This document shows, one piece after another, positions 24,396 to 37,599 of a DNA stretch of 64,000 nt. The position numbers and the translations under genes are program-made. The notes under the pieces are model-generated. The model was not told the origin of the DNA and ran no database searches. It saw nothing but the letters and a program-made list of their open reading frames with translations. Position 1 is the first letter of the stretch, and every line of letters begins with the position of its first letter. The stretch lies in contig NC_058153.1 of assembly GCF_011075055.1 (NCBI RefSeq), positions 12,586,001-12,650,000 of the forward strand, given 5' to 3'. Source of the stretch: Mangifera indica. Taxonomy: Eukaryota > Streptophyta > Magnoliopsida > Sapindales > Anacardiaceae.

Positions 24396-27300
24396 ATGAG
24401 TCTTGTGACTGATTCTCCGGTAAATTCATCCAGCAGCGACGACTTTGCTGCATTTCTTGATGCAGAGCTGGAAGCTAATTCAGCTGAATCATCACTAAAT
24501 GAAGAAGCTGAAGATGACAACTATAAAGATGAGGAAGCAGGGGATGCAGAACCTGAGGATGAGGAAGCCAGAGATGAAGAAGCTGAGAATGAGGAGGCTG
24601 TGGGTGATAATGACCTCAATGGCAAGAGGTATTTATAAATATATGTATATATATATGTGTGTGTGTGTGTTTTGTTCTTTTTGGACTGTGAATGAGGCAT
24701 GTTAGGAATTGCTCTGATCTTTTTGAATTTCACTGTTTTGAATATTAGATAGATACAAGATTTAGGTGTTTGTATCATGTAACCTGCTCTTCATGAGTAA
24801 AAGTTTTCATGCTTTTAGTAGGTCCACTTGACATTTAGATTTTAGTTTATTAATAATAGTGCCTTCTCTTGTTTTCATATTGTTGCAATTTTTGGTCAAC
24901 ATGATATAGGCCTGGTATGAGAGTTGTTTATGTAAATTTATTTAAGATGATATACTTGCTGGTTTGAATTTTATATTGTATCCTTATTATCTGTGTGCAT
25001 AGAATTACTGTCCAACTACTGTGAGAGAAGCACTGTTTCACTTTTCATGGCAGAATTTTGATGCTTTATTTTATTGTTTAGTATTAACTTCACTGAACAT
25101 TGATTGTTTGATTGTCTGAGAAAGTAGAGTTTTATTTTCATCATGTATATTTTTTGTTTCTTGCCAAGCGTCCAAAAGTTTTGTGACATGTGATATGTCT
25201 GTCTACTTTTGGTTTAATTTATATCACACTTAATTCATTTGGCATTGGGGGACATTTGGAAGTTGACTTTAATGATATAGAGTTGAGAGAATATTTTTAA
25301 TGGCCGAGTCTATAGTTTTGGGGAATGTTATTGAAGTGAGGATGTACTTGGTGTCAAATCATCTCTGCATGTCATTTTTTTGCCTTTGATTGGACTTTAT
25401 GTGGATAGCTATACTACATACTTTAGGTCATTTTAAGTTATAAGCTTCATTGGTCAAAAAATTACAGGTACTTTTTTTTAATGAATTCTTCTCTCATAAA
25501 ATCATTTTATGATTTGCAGGATAAAAAGGTACAAGGTGGAAAAGTTGGAAAGCATACATGAACAGGGTTCAACTTCTTATGCAACTCTAGAGCAGCAAAC
25601 AGGTAAGAATTTGGTATGTCTTTCAGTGTTGTTGGACCTAACACTTCACTACTCTCACTTGATGAACTGCTGGAAAATTTTATTTGGAAAAAGAATGATC
25701 TAGCTTGAGCTTACGTCAGGCATAAATTGCATTTTCCATTCATCTAGACTTACACTATTTTGGCTGGATTAAAATTTTTTGAATATATGATGATGTGCAG
25801 AAGAAAGTACAAAATTGGACAGATGCACACATCCAGGATTTTTTGAAGAAATGTGTATTTATTGCGGGCAAAGGTCGGATGAGGCATCTGGAGTAACATT
25901 TGGGTACATACATAAGGTATATGTTTTTTGAAACAATCAACTAGTTTTGAATTCTTAATTCTGTTTGGTGTTTATATTTTTCAATTTTTTATTCTTTATG
26001 TGCCTGTGATGAGTCAAAGAGTTTAAGACTAGCTTTACATTAACAAAATCTCTCTTATATTATGTGAAAAAATTCTTTTTAAAATTTCAGGGCTTTCATC
26101 CAGACATAAGAACGTGACTTTTGCTAGTTATGTAAGATGTTCTGTGTCACTTTTGAGGGGATTGATAAGGTGTGCAGAACAACTGTACTTGCAGGGTCTA
26201 AGGCTGGGAAATGATGAGATTGTTCGTCTGCGCAACGCAGACGTGAAAAATTTGTTACGTCATAGAAGGCTTTACTTAGTCCTTGATCTTGATCACACAC
26301 TACTTAATTCAATTCTTCTTGCGCACTTGACCCCAGATGAGGATTATTTGAAAAGCCAGGCTGACTCTCTGCAAGGTTGGTGCTACTATCCTCTTGACGT
26401 GTTTTGGCTTTGGTGGTTATTATTATAATGTTTTTCTATTTGTTTTTGATGGTTCCCCTTTTTTTTTCTAATTATGCTGGTTTAGTATCGCTATTTTGTA
26501 ATTTTACTTTCATGTTTCATAAACTATAATCTTACTTTTGTTCTAGAGAAAAAAATGAAGGCCACAAGTAAAATGATTGCATAGGAATTAAACCTTTTTT
26601 CTGAAAGAATAAACCCATTGGCCATGAGTATAGTCTGGGTGCAACAAATTTGGAAGATAATCCAAGTATGCATGATTCAGCAACAAAAGAAACTCAATGA
26701 AAATAGAACAATAGTATAATAATATTTGATTACTCAATTAATGGAACATCATTTGGTGTGTATTGTTGAAATTTGATGAAGAGTTGTTTAAACCTCGGAT
26801 TTTAAATTGTCTGCTGTTCCTACTATTGATGACTAATGCAGTTATTATTGCTTGTAAAAAACTGTGGGAGGAAAATCTAGGACTGGTATTAGTTGCTCAG
26901 AAGAGTGGGCAAATGTAAGATTATGGCACTTTTTTTAAACTTAAGATGATTTGAAGAGTATGACTGGAAGTTTATTCCGCTAGCAAGAGACTCTGTTATC
27001 ATCTATATGTCAGTAGAATCCATAGCAGAGGCTCTCATTGATTTTTTATCTATTAAATTTGCTTTTGATTTCATCTTGGTGTGTTGTTTGCTATGGATAT
27101 ATGTGTAATGTGCTTGGTCATGTATTATTGTTTCAATTTATGTTCTTCTGTACAATCTTGTTCCAAATGTGGGAGTTTGCTGACATTTCTCACTATTTCC
27201 TTGGTTTTTAAAAATCATGAAATGTGTAGATGTTTCAAAAGGCAGCCTTTTCATGTTAACCTTTATGCATATGATGACCAAATTGAGACCCTTTGTTCGC

Positions 27301-28860
27301 ACATTTTTGAAAGAAGCAAGTCAAATGTTTGAGATGTACATATACACAATGGGTGACAGGCCATATGCATTAGAAATGGCTAAGCTACTTGATCCTACTG
27401 GGGAGTACTTCAGTGCCAAGGTGATTTCTCGAGATGATGGCACTCAAAGACATCAAAAGGGTCTTGATGTGGTTTTAGGGCAAGAGAGTGCTGTACTGAT
27501 CCTTGATGACACTGAAAACGTAAGTGCATTTTCTATCGGCTAAATTTTTTTTCCATCAAGATAATCATCATAATAATGCAAATGGAATTGTGTTTGTGCA
27601 AATCAGTTTTCAGATATAATAATTGGCAGAAACCTAAGTAATGGCATTCCTCTGCCTTCTAAGGACTATGGGAATTGCTGGGAGTACATTACCTTAAAAC
27701 ATGTGTGCAAATTCACTACTTAACTCTGAATGAGAAGGGGAAGGGCCCTTCCCTTGCCTATGGCTGCTTGCAGCAAGCATTCAATTTTTTCATAGGGAAT
27801 TTACTGGCATTGCAATTATTTTTTCTTTCCTTGCAAAACTGGGTTCCTGTTTTTCCTCTTTTATGGGTTTTGCAGGGATAATTGAGAACTAATCATTTAA
27901 TATAAATATGAAAGGCGAAAACATGTGCTTGAGGATATTTTACTTCAATTCCATCTGGTAAAATGCAATTTTTTCTGAAGTAATTTATTTAACATTTATA
28001 CTCTTTTTGTGCTGGAACCATTTTTTTAGGCATGGGTGAAGCATAAGGATAACTTGATACTGATGGAAAGATATCATTTCTTTGCTTCGAGTTGTTACCA
28101 ATTTGGCTACAACTGCAAATCTCTTTCCCAATTGAAGAGTGATGAGAGTGAGCCTGATGGGGCACTTGCAGCAGTTCTTAAAGTTCTCAAGAGAGTCCAC
28201 AATATATTCTTTGATGTATGTCTCTTTTCCTCCTTTTTTTTGTTGATTAAATTCGCATCTTCTGCTTTGTGTGCTTGACTTTATTGATTGAAAACTTTTT
28301 GTAGGAACCTGGGGATGATGCAGCTGGCAAAGATGTGAGGCAGGTAAGAATGGTAAATTATTGAATGCGGTTTATAATTTTCTGTCTTCATACTTTATAT
28401 AGTTCCAAAATATATGCTTTTATTATTGTGCAAAGTTCTGGTGATATAGGCTGACTTCTTCAATCATAGTGATTACTCTTTTCTACTCTAATCCTAATAT
28501 GAAAATCGTTGCATTCAGGAAGACCATTGACATTCATCACTGTTGCAGGCTTTAAAAACGGTAAGAAAGCAAATATTGAAGGATTGTAAAATTGTCTTCA
28601 GCCGCGTGTTCCCCACCAAATTCCCAGCTGAAAGCCACCATCTTTGGAAGATGGCAGAACAGTTAGGAGCCAAGTGCCTGACAGAACATGATTCATCAGT
28701 CACACATGTGGTCTCAACAGATGTTGGAACCGAAAAGTCTCGATGGGCAGTGAAGGAGAACAAGTTTTTAGTCCATCCACAGTGGATAGAGGCTGCCAAC
28801 TTTTTGTGGCAAAAACAACCCGAAGAGAACTTCCCTGTTAAATTGCCAAAAGGTGAGTGA
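24396..28860 (+). CDS. CPL4: FCP1-like RNA polymerase II CTD phosphatase (CPL4 type)
   Basis: It removes phosphates from the C-terminal repeats of RNA polymerase II in the nucleus, recycling the enzyme. Eight exons join in phase into 479 codons: 24396-24628, 25520-25602, 25801-25916, 26195-26375, 27230-27519, 28030-28215, 28305-28343, 28549-28860 (TGA). Order of parts: N-terminal 'SDSPVNSSSSDDFAAFLDAE' motif typical of CPL4 and an acidic Glu/Asp tract (residues about 35-75); a C-x2-C-like segment (CIYCGQ); the FCP1 homology domain with the catalytic DLDHT at 175-179 (aspartates 175 and 177), TMGDR at 244-248 and LDDTEN at 296-301; then a BRCT domain from about residue 377 (KIVFSRVFPTKFP ... 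WAVKENKFLVHPQWIEAANFLW). Length fits the family, Arabidopsis CPL4 being of similar size. A GGTGAGTG donor-like site overlaps the stop, so a further 3' exon cannot be excluded. All catalytic motifs are intact. Confidence 0.94.
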
Positions 28861-29667
28861 AAAATATATCTGTTTAGCTTGTAGTTCATTTTGACAATGT
28901 TCTTTCACAGTCTCACAAATTCAATAGCTATTGATACAACAAATAGACCAAGAGTCAAGGATTCGAATTCGGCAGTTCATTTGAATTTTTTGATGTTTAA
29001 ACTCAGGTGAGAAGTCTACCTGAAGATGCCCTTTTTGGGTTTTCTATTGTTCATATCTAATTTCTGACTCCAAAAAATGTTGGTTTTTTCTTTAGATTTT
29101 CATGTAGTATTTAATCATCAAGCAATTTTTTTTTGTAATAAAATACCGAATTTGTTTTAAATGATTGAGAAATCTTCATAACCGAATTTGTTTTAAATGA
29201 TTGAGAAATCTTCATAATTGATTGGTTGTAAGTTGAGGAAATGTTTTCCCGAGAAAGACCTAGAACAATGATAGACCATTTGGATAGGGAAGCGAAAAAT
29301 TTCTTTCAAGAGATACACTCGGTTTTGGGAGTCAGAGAAACAATTCATTTACTCACAGATAAGTATTAACAGGTTAATGTGTCATCATATGACCAATTGA
29401 TTTTATATTAGTGAGTGATAGGATTAGATTTGAGTCAAACAAGTCCAAACATGGGTTGGTTTAAACTCAGTGCAAATTTATAAATGTCAACTCGAGTTCA
29501 ATTGTTTAGTTAGAGATGTCTTTGCAAGGTTGTTAGGTGTCATTGATGGGAATGGATAGTGTTACTAATTGGATAAACAATATCATCGGAAAGAAATTTA
29601 AGTTGAACTGTTATAATTGAATTCAATTTGAACATAAGTCAGACTAAGTTATAAATAATTAGATCAT
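28861..29667. other. CPL4 3' flank, no gene seen
   Basis: AT-rich DNA between the phosphatase stop and the start of the tandem segmental duplication. It holds a perfect 2 x 36 tandem repeat at 29145-29216 and no coding signal. Confidence 0.6.
29145..29216. repeat. Perfect 2 x 36 tandem repeat
   Basis: A 36-base unit beginning ACCGAATTTG and ending ATCTTCATA is repeated exactly once, so the duplication is recent. Confidence 0.9.
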
Positions 29668-32600
29668 TTAATTATACAATGACATATTAGTCGGTAACTT
29701 TCATTAATGACACATGTAGTAAATGAGTGGGAATACAAATCAAATGCCAATTCAAACACATGGAATTGAATTCTTGATGGCTAAGCATATGGTGCTTCAT
29801 AAGATTTTGACTTGGAAATTGATGTTTTGTTGGCTAGCCTCAACGCTTGATTGATGGTTCCAAATAATTGTTAGTTTTCGAATGAGATTTTGCCACAAAG
29901 CTTGGTTCAAAATTTGACAAGTCCTGGTCTTGCTTCATTATAGCTCAACTAACAGTCCTCAAGACTGGCAGTAGTTCCAGTGGCTAAGAACAAAGCCTAA
30001 TCTTGGTATTTTTTGTCTCACTCAATCTAAAAGAAGGAAGTTAGAGGACTGAGTTTGACTTTACACCCTTACAAATAGATTTTAGTGTACATGTTAGTGT
30101 CTTTTAATACTTTCATATTGAAGTGGAAGATGATGTTAGGTTATTGGATTAGTCTCCCAAGGTTTATCCACTAAATGAGATTTTTTATCCCAAAAAAATA
30201 AAACAGATGATTGTATTTCGATATTTTAACTATCGACCAATTAAAACTTATTTTAGTTATAAAATCGAATTGACCTGAGGTTAAATTAGGTAAATTGTGT
30301 CAAGTCACAATTCAAATGTTGGGTCAAATTGATTCAACTATCATGTTAATGTCAACATGACTAAACCCTATATTAAATTTTTAATTATGTCATATTGATA
30401 GTATTTGTCTACTTGGTCAAGTGAATTGATTACCCTGTAGAGCAACCCTTTAGTTGGGGCAATGCAGGGTTCAAAACTTAAAACATTGCTTTGGATTTTG
30501 TAGAACTGAGAAGATATAATTTCATTCGAATAACTTATTTTAGCTAATTGATCATTCAAGAGATCATTTCAATCTCACTAGAAACAAGAACTCAAAATAC
30601 CAAATATTACTCTAAAGATAGCTTGAGTGACAAAAATAATAACTCTCAGATAATAAAGAGGGAATAAGTTTAAGATTTGATAATAACATATTAAAATTAA
30701 ACTTTTAATTTACCTAATACAATAGTTATGAAACTAGTATATACTTACTAATAGAGATCAAAGCTTTGTCATTCATGGAAAACAAGAAATGGATAAGAGC
30801 AAATATGTGGGGCTTGCATTGTTCAATTATATGTACAAGAAAGGCTGGTAGTTGAGACCAATTCAATATTCTGCAAACCATAGAGAATGTTTGCTTATGT
30901 TGAACAACTTCTTTCTCAAGTTGTGGCTGTGGTTTTTAATAGAATTTTTACAATATGGGAAAATAGCTTAATGATTAGGCTTGGATTCAATCTAGACTGA
31001 ATCCAAGTAGGACTTAGTTTAAGATTAATTTGAAGTTAAAATAATTAGTTTGAAATTGATTAGTTAAGACTCAAATTCAATTTAAAAACAAATTTACTGT
31101 AGAATCAATTCAAACCAATTTAAATTTGATTTGTTTTATGAAAACGAGTGTAATTTTTAATTCAAACTCGGCTTGGATAGATTCTAGCCCTATAAATGAG
31201 TTATGAGGTGCCTGCTTTTACTTCAGAAAATATTCAACTAGTCCTTAATACTAGGTTAGAAGCTTGCAAATCATTCTAACTCATGCTAACTCATATAAAA
31301 AACAATGTTATCATGCTCAAATAGGGCATTGACCTATTGAAGGAGTAAGCCAGAGTTTTAATCAAACTAATTAATTTGCTTAACAATATTCAACCAAACA
31401 TAATTTTAGCATGGTGGTACCAGATGCATATTTATTGCCAAATAGACTAATCAATTAAAGTCTTAAAAATTATAAAATTTTTTACCCCCCAACATGCGGA
31501 TGTCAACAAGATGGATTGATTTAACAAGATTATTCTAATTCAATCTTGAGTCAATTTAATTTAAAGATTTGAAGAGATTTAAAGATTAATTTAGACAGGA
31601 CTAACCACTGGGTCTGTAATTAGGATATTTAATTCCAAACTTTACCTAATTACCCTGATTAATCAGTCTTTAAAAACACTCATTATTAAAGTCTAAACAA
31701 AAGTGTTTTATATCAATAATTCTCCTTCTCTCGTGATTAGGGTCAGTAGATTTATGACTTATTTTATCAAAAGCTGCTTTTATGTAGAAGCACTTTTTAA
31801 TTTTTGTCGTATGGCAAGTTGCAAAAATATGCATTATTAGGCATCGTTAGTGTAGAGATTAATTGAATGGTAACCAATTGATTGATAACTTATCTTAGGC
31901 AAGAAGATAAAAGGTTACTATTCACTTATGATATGCGACAATTGGGTCCCTATCTCACTTTTAATGGAGAGGGATAAGCAAAGATAATGATAAAAACTTT
32001 TCTAAAGTGAAGATGAGGTAAGCTTATATTATGTCTCAATTTTACAAATTATTCTCATGCCTGGTAAACCCCTCACTGTTTCCATTTGTCTCACACTCTC
32101 TTCAATAGTAGGAAAAGCTAAAAGGTCCTTTACTTTTTTTTCTTAGCTATTTTTTCTTTACCAACATAACTTTTCCCGCACTTTCTTGACATCCAATTGG
32201 AGGATTAGGGTTTAGATAGTGGGAAAATAATAGAATTTATTTAAATTTGGAAAAAAAATTTTGACATTTGAGTTGGATTGGTTGGGTTTTCGTTTGAGCC
32301 TCATCCATTCGACATCAATCCTATTTTAAGTGTTGTTTGATCGACAAAAAAAATATTAAAAGTGGTTGTAACAGTACTAGAGTGACGATTCATATGTCAA
32401 AAGCAAAAAAGAGATGGTGAATAGTGATTATGTGATAATTGCCTTATTGAGAATTGGTAGGGGTAGGGAATATGGATTCTTTAACATCTCTGTATTGAAG
32501 ACAATACAAGAACAAGGATATGGAATGAGATATTTGACCCCATCCTATTGCCATCTCTAAATAGCATGTCAACAGCCAAAATAATTATTTATTTGAAACA

Positions 32601-34357
32601 ATTTGATCATTTTACTACCATGCTAACATTTTCAAAATAATTTGTCAAATTAATTACAATTTCAGATATATATGAGTTCAGTTTTTTTATTATAAAGATT
32701 AATAGATAACATCACCTTATAATTAGAATAGGATTGGATTTATTTGGACCGTTCAAACAAAAGTGTCAATTTAAGATTAACAAATTAAGTTTAAATTTGG
32801 TTTAAAAATAATTTAATTTTAAATTTAAACTCGACTCATTTTATAAAAATTAATCTGCTGATTGAATTGAATTTGGCTAGTTCAATTCAAATTCGAATAC
32901 AAACGAATCAAATCGAAACTCTAGATTAAAGTCATTATATATAATTGGCAAATTATCGAATAGATTAAGGTGCTGATAAGAATTTTGAGAATAATGACCC
33001 AAGATTTCTTGAGGGGTCATATTCTCATATGCCACACGTCCGTAAAAATTTTGCTTCAAAAGAAGCTTTCAGAATTGTCATTTTCAAGTAATTAATTTGT
33101 CACTCAATATAGACCACTAGTTTTCATAGATGTCCTTCTAATTTATTCTTAAAAACTATTTAATAATACAAAAATATGGTCCGATTTCAAATATTAAATT
33201 ATGAACAAACCATACAAATGATACAAGTGTTATTTCTCTAGATGCTTTCGAAGATAAATTAATTTAGCATCGGATGACTTGTCATGCGACAACAAGTAAG
33301 TAGACAACTCATATTAAAGACATGTGGATAACTCACATAGCTCAAACGTATATAACTCCATTAGTGTAAACAAATTGAGTTGTTTGTATTTAGCTTAAGC
33401 TTGAGTTTGAAATCAATATTAATTGGTTCAGTGGGTTTTAAAGCTCATAATTTGATTCAAGTAAAATATCAATATACCCTTAGTAGCTTCAAAATTTTGA
33501 ATTCATACCATTAAAATCTTGTTTTTAAATTTTGGATATAAAAAATAATTAATAAATATATAAATTATAACGTTTATAATAATATTTTAAAATTAATAGG
33601 TTCTAGTATATTATTTTTCACTGAGATATTACTATTTTGAAAAACTGAAACTTAAACTTAAGATAATCAAAACAAGTTCGAACCAAATACTATTTAACTC
33701 AACTCAACCACACCCGTGTAAGAAAGTTATTCAATTATGTCCACTCGTCTACCAAATATGGGACGACAAGTTCATGATAAGGGGTCGTTTTAATTTGTAG
33801 ATATTTTCGAATTAAATTTTATCGCACAAATGTGCCAATGGAGTTAGAGGATTCCTCACTTGTTATTCTTCTCCTGTCATTATTGGCATAAATTATTAAT
33901 TATTTGATTAATGGAATTTTGTATTACATAATGCGGAATGTGGTTACAATGTCCCCTTTAACCCTTTACCACTAACAAGTAATATTATAATAAATAACAA
34001 AATTATGCTATAATTTTAATTGTTATTATCATAATCTCTTTTATATAAGGTTCAAAATTACATATTTTTAGTTACTGAATAATTTAAGATAATCATATAT
34101 ATGTTAATTTTTGACAAAAAATACTCGAATTTAAATATTAAATTTGATATTCAAATAATATATTATTGTGTGACTCAATGATTTTAAAATTTAAATAATA
34201 TTTAATTTATTAAAATTGAATACACATAACATTATTTATACATAATACATAAGCAATAATAATATATAAAATAATATTTTATATAAAAATATAATAAATT
34301 ATTATGTAATTGAATAACTTTTCACAGAAATAAAAAACATATAATGATGTCATCCAA

Positions 34358-34363
<6 letters not shown>

Positions 34364-34400
<37 letters not shown>
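34364..34400. repeat. (TA)n microsatellite
   Basis: TA dinucleotide run of about 37 bases in copy A. Copy B has a shorter run at the matching site (44372-44398), followed by extra DNA. Confidence 0.9.
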
Positions 34401-34401
<1 letters not shown>

Positions 34402-34679
34402 CACTATTGTTTTCAATTTCTCAATAATTTATTTCAATTATTATGAGTGACTCCTACATTGGATTGATGATAAATAATAAAAACAAAAAGCATGTAGCTT
34501 TCGAAATCTGCAATAATTGTTGATTAAAATTGGGGTCCTTGATTAGTACCATACTACTAGACTGAGTTCTCGGGTATAATTATGTACCATCATTCTGTAC
34601 TTAGTGTCAAATATCATGATTGATTTGTTTTGAGTCAGGTTGGTGGACCCAAAATTGAGATTAAAAACAATATCCAAAG

Positions 34680-36400
34680 ATTCAAATCGGTTTCCAGTTA
34701 AAATTTTAATATAAATTAAAAAAAAACATTATACATTTTTATTTTAGATATATAAATATATATTTATATATATTATTATATAATTAAATATTATTTTATT
34801 TTTAATTTAAAATTAATTAATCATATAATAATATATATAAAATATATATTTATTTGTATATTTAAAATAAATATATATAATTTTATTATAATATAATAGT
34901 TAAAAGATTTGGTCTCACTCCAAGTTTGGTATATTATTAGAGTGATATTTATTAATTTTTGAAAACTTAAATAATCACGTATCATTCAATTTCTGTTAAA
35001 ATTTATTATTAGTTGAAAGGTAAAAATATTATTTCGTAAAAAATATTAAAAAATTAATTTTTTTCATATTTTTCTTTAATTTAAAAAATTAATAATTTTA
35101 TTCATTTAAAATATGAAATGTTACTTTTGCTTCACTAGCATTTTTTTTTCTTATTTGACAACTATCTTTGTTTTGATCGACAATTGGCGCTTCCATCACC
35201 AATTACTGACAAGGAAGAAATATTCAGATAACATAATTTACTAATTTTATATCAAAAATATCTAAGAAAATAGTAAATTAATTTGCGAATATACTATGCA
35301 TTAATAAAAATACAACTTGCCTTAGTTTAATAGTTTTGTTTATATCAACAATTCAACTTTTCCAAATTCAATTTGAGTCAATTCTTAAACTCAGTTTGAG
35401 TTATTAGATTAGATAGATTTATGGTTAAATAAGACATATCACGTTAAGTCAATTCGATGAAACTATCATTTTGACAATTAAAGAGTGAAAAATTTTGTAA
35501 TTATTATATCTAGAACCAAATCCATCTGATAAGAAATATAACTGGTATAAATGTAACAAAGTTGGTCCATTTATCTAAATAGCTATGACTGGTTACATTC
35601 AAAGCATTAAATTGTAATGAATTGATGAATCACTTGCAATTATTGAAAAAGAGCAAGCGGATGAAATAGAGAGAAGCTTTCTTTTATATAAACAATCGGG
35701 GAACAAGACCAGCTCTAGTGTAATGACGTTGACAAGACAGAAAACTCAAATCCAGTAGCACGCTAATTTTACATTGCTTCTTGTTGGATATAGTTTTGTG
35801 AATAAGTATAAATTTGAGTTGAGTTTAAGTAAAGATATATTTGAATTTAAGAATAATGACATGGAAGAGACAAAAAATCATTAAAGAAAAATAAAAAACT
35901 CATAATAAAATGAACTTTAACATAATGATACAAACGATGTGTCAATTTTAAGATGATTGTAACAATAATTGAATTTAGACTAAACTGAGTCTGAGCTTAA
36001 CCTGATTAAGATAGAATCTATATCTAACTGTGAGAATTGCACCAAAAAATTGTGATTTTGGGTCCACCCGTTGGGATTGAAATCATGGTTTAGATCCTCT
36101 GGAACTTTGATCACATGGTAGCTTATGATTTCCAATGCTGGAGAACATAATTTCTGGTAAACTGTCAGTCATCTCTCTCGTCGTATATTTATACATAATT
36201 ATCAAGATTCAGAATCCAAAGCTCATTCATGCACGAAAATAAGCGAAAGCTGAGCTTTCTTTTTGGCCTTTCAGTGACTAAATTGACAAAAATTCCTGGG
36301 CATCTTATGCAAGATTAGTTGAAAAATGTAAGAAACCTTTCACACTCTACATCATTTTGCGATATATCATCTAAGAATATACTTTAAATAACTCACTACG
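34680..36400. repeat. Internal module R1 of copy A
   Basis: This roughly 1.7-kb module is repeated in the same direction at about 37600-40064 (R2). Shared landmarks include 'gaagaaatattca(g/a)ataacataatttac', 'ggtataaatgtaacaa(a/g)gttggtc', 'gagagaagctttctttta' and 'gacgttgacaagaca'. A third stretch around 36045-36400 (ttgggattgaaatcatggtt) is missing from R2 of copy A but present in R2 of copy B (49369 onward), so R2 in copy A was cut by the duplication breakpoint. Confidence 0.75.
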
Positions 36401-37038
36401 AAAAACAATTGATTAAGATGTGAAATCTTAAATATAGAATTAGAGGATTTGAATTTTAATATTTAATAAAAAAAATAGGAGGCCTTGACAGTTTGATATG
36501 TGTAGATGTATATGTAATTGATTTTGTCACAATAGTAATTTATATTAATAGGATTGATGAGAAAAAAGTTACAACAAAGTAAGGATGAGCAAAGGACCCC
36601 AATTCAAACATGATTCAATGGATTGATTTGTACTCTAATAGAATATTTACAATATTGAAAATATCCCGATTGGAATGTTGAAAAGCTTTTCTTGGTTGGC
36701 AAGGAATAGAATAGGAAAATCATAGTAAAAGATTCAAAATTGGTATACTGTTAAACTAAGGTTTTCTCACTACCTCGAATTGGAACATCCCCCTTGTTTG
36801 ATCGATCAGAGTTGTTCCTTGGTTGTTGATCATGCAGCTAGTTGCTAGTCATAGTTGTTCAAACAAATTTCTTCGAAGAGATGTTTTTTGGGGATATATT
36901 ATGTGGATAGAAGAATTGTTACAAGATATTATAATATATTTCAAATCTATATTTTCGTATGTTAGAATATATTTTGAATTTGTGCTAAATTTGTTGGTAG
37001 AAGCCAATAAAAAACAAGCTATATATAAACCCAATTTA

Positions 37039-37256
37039 AAAAATAGCAGTTTCACCCATATTCTTTAACTTCAGCTTTTGACACACTTTTCAACATCGTC
37101 TCTGACCCCCTCCTTCTTTTGTTGCAACAAAGAGATTTTTGTCTCTTCATCACACCATTTACTGTCGCACTAGGAGAAAGAGGAGGCTAAAGAGGATGTC
37201 GGAAGGGATGCTAAAAGCTAGAGTTGAAGAGTGTAGGTGAAACTGCTATTTTTGAA
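37039..37256. repeat. Truncated fold-back repeat between R1 and R2
   Basis: 'aatagcagtttcaccc...cttcagcttttgacac' (37041-37080) is mirrored by the reverse complement of 37180-37256 (ctagagttgaagagtgtaggtgaaactgct). The right-hand arm may continue to about 37550, ending in 'ggtgggaaatagtcctttt', the reverse complement of the GGACTATTTCCCACC end seen in the complete element at 39003. No matching left end was found. Copy B holds the same structure at about 46980-47195. Confidence 0.55.
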
Positions 37257-37599
37257 AGTTATGGGGGGTGGTTGAGTTTCAAAAATATGAAAATCCTAGG
37301 TTTGGCGATAAAAATGTTATTTTTCAAGATTTGAAAACTTTAGATAAGGGTGAAACGTTAGTTTTTAAAACCTGGGAGAGTAATAAATTTTAAATATTTT
37401 TAATTTAAACAGTAAAATGAACATTTTATCTTTACTTCTAATAGAAAAAGTTAACAAAAGTTGGGTTATAGGTGGAAGTTTGAGTTTTTCAACTGTCGTA
37501 GGTGTAATTTTGAATTTTAGCTAAAACTTTGGTGGGAAATAGTCCTTTTCCTACCTATAATATATTTAGATTCAACTTGGGTTTTGACTTGATTAAAAA

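Noticed and set aside
26114..26194. Upstream ATG extension of CPL4 exon 4
   Set aside because: The acceptor at 26194 (ttgcag) gives the family-typical junction and keeps phase. The extension is intron sequence.
28950..29040. SINE-like B box (ggattcgaattc) near CPL4
   Set aside because: No matching A box at the right spacing and no tail; too weak to report.
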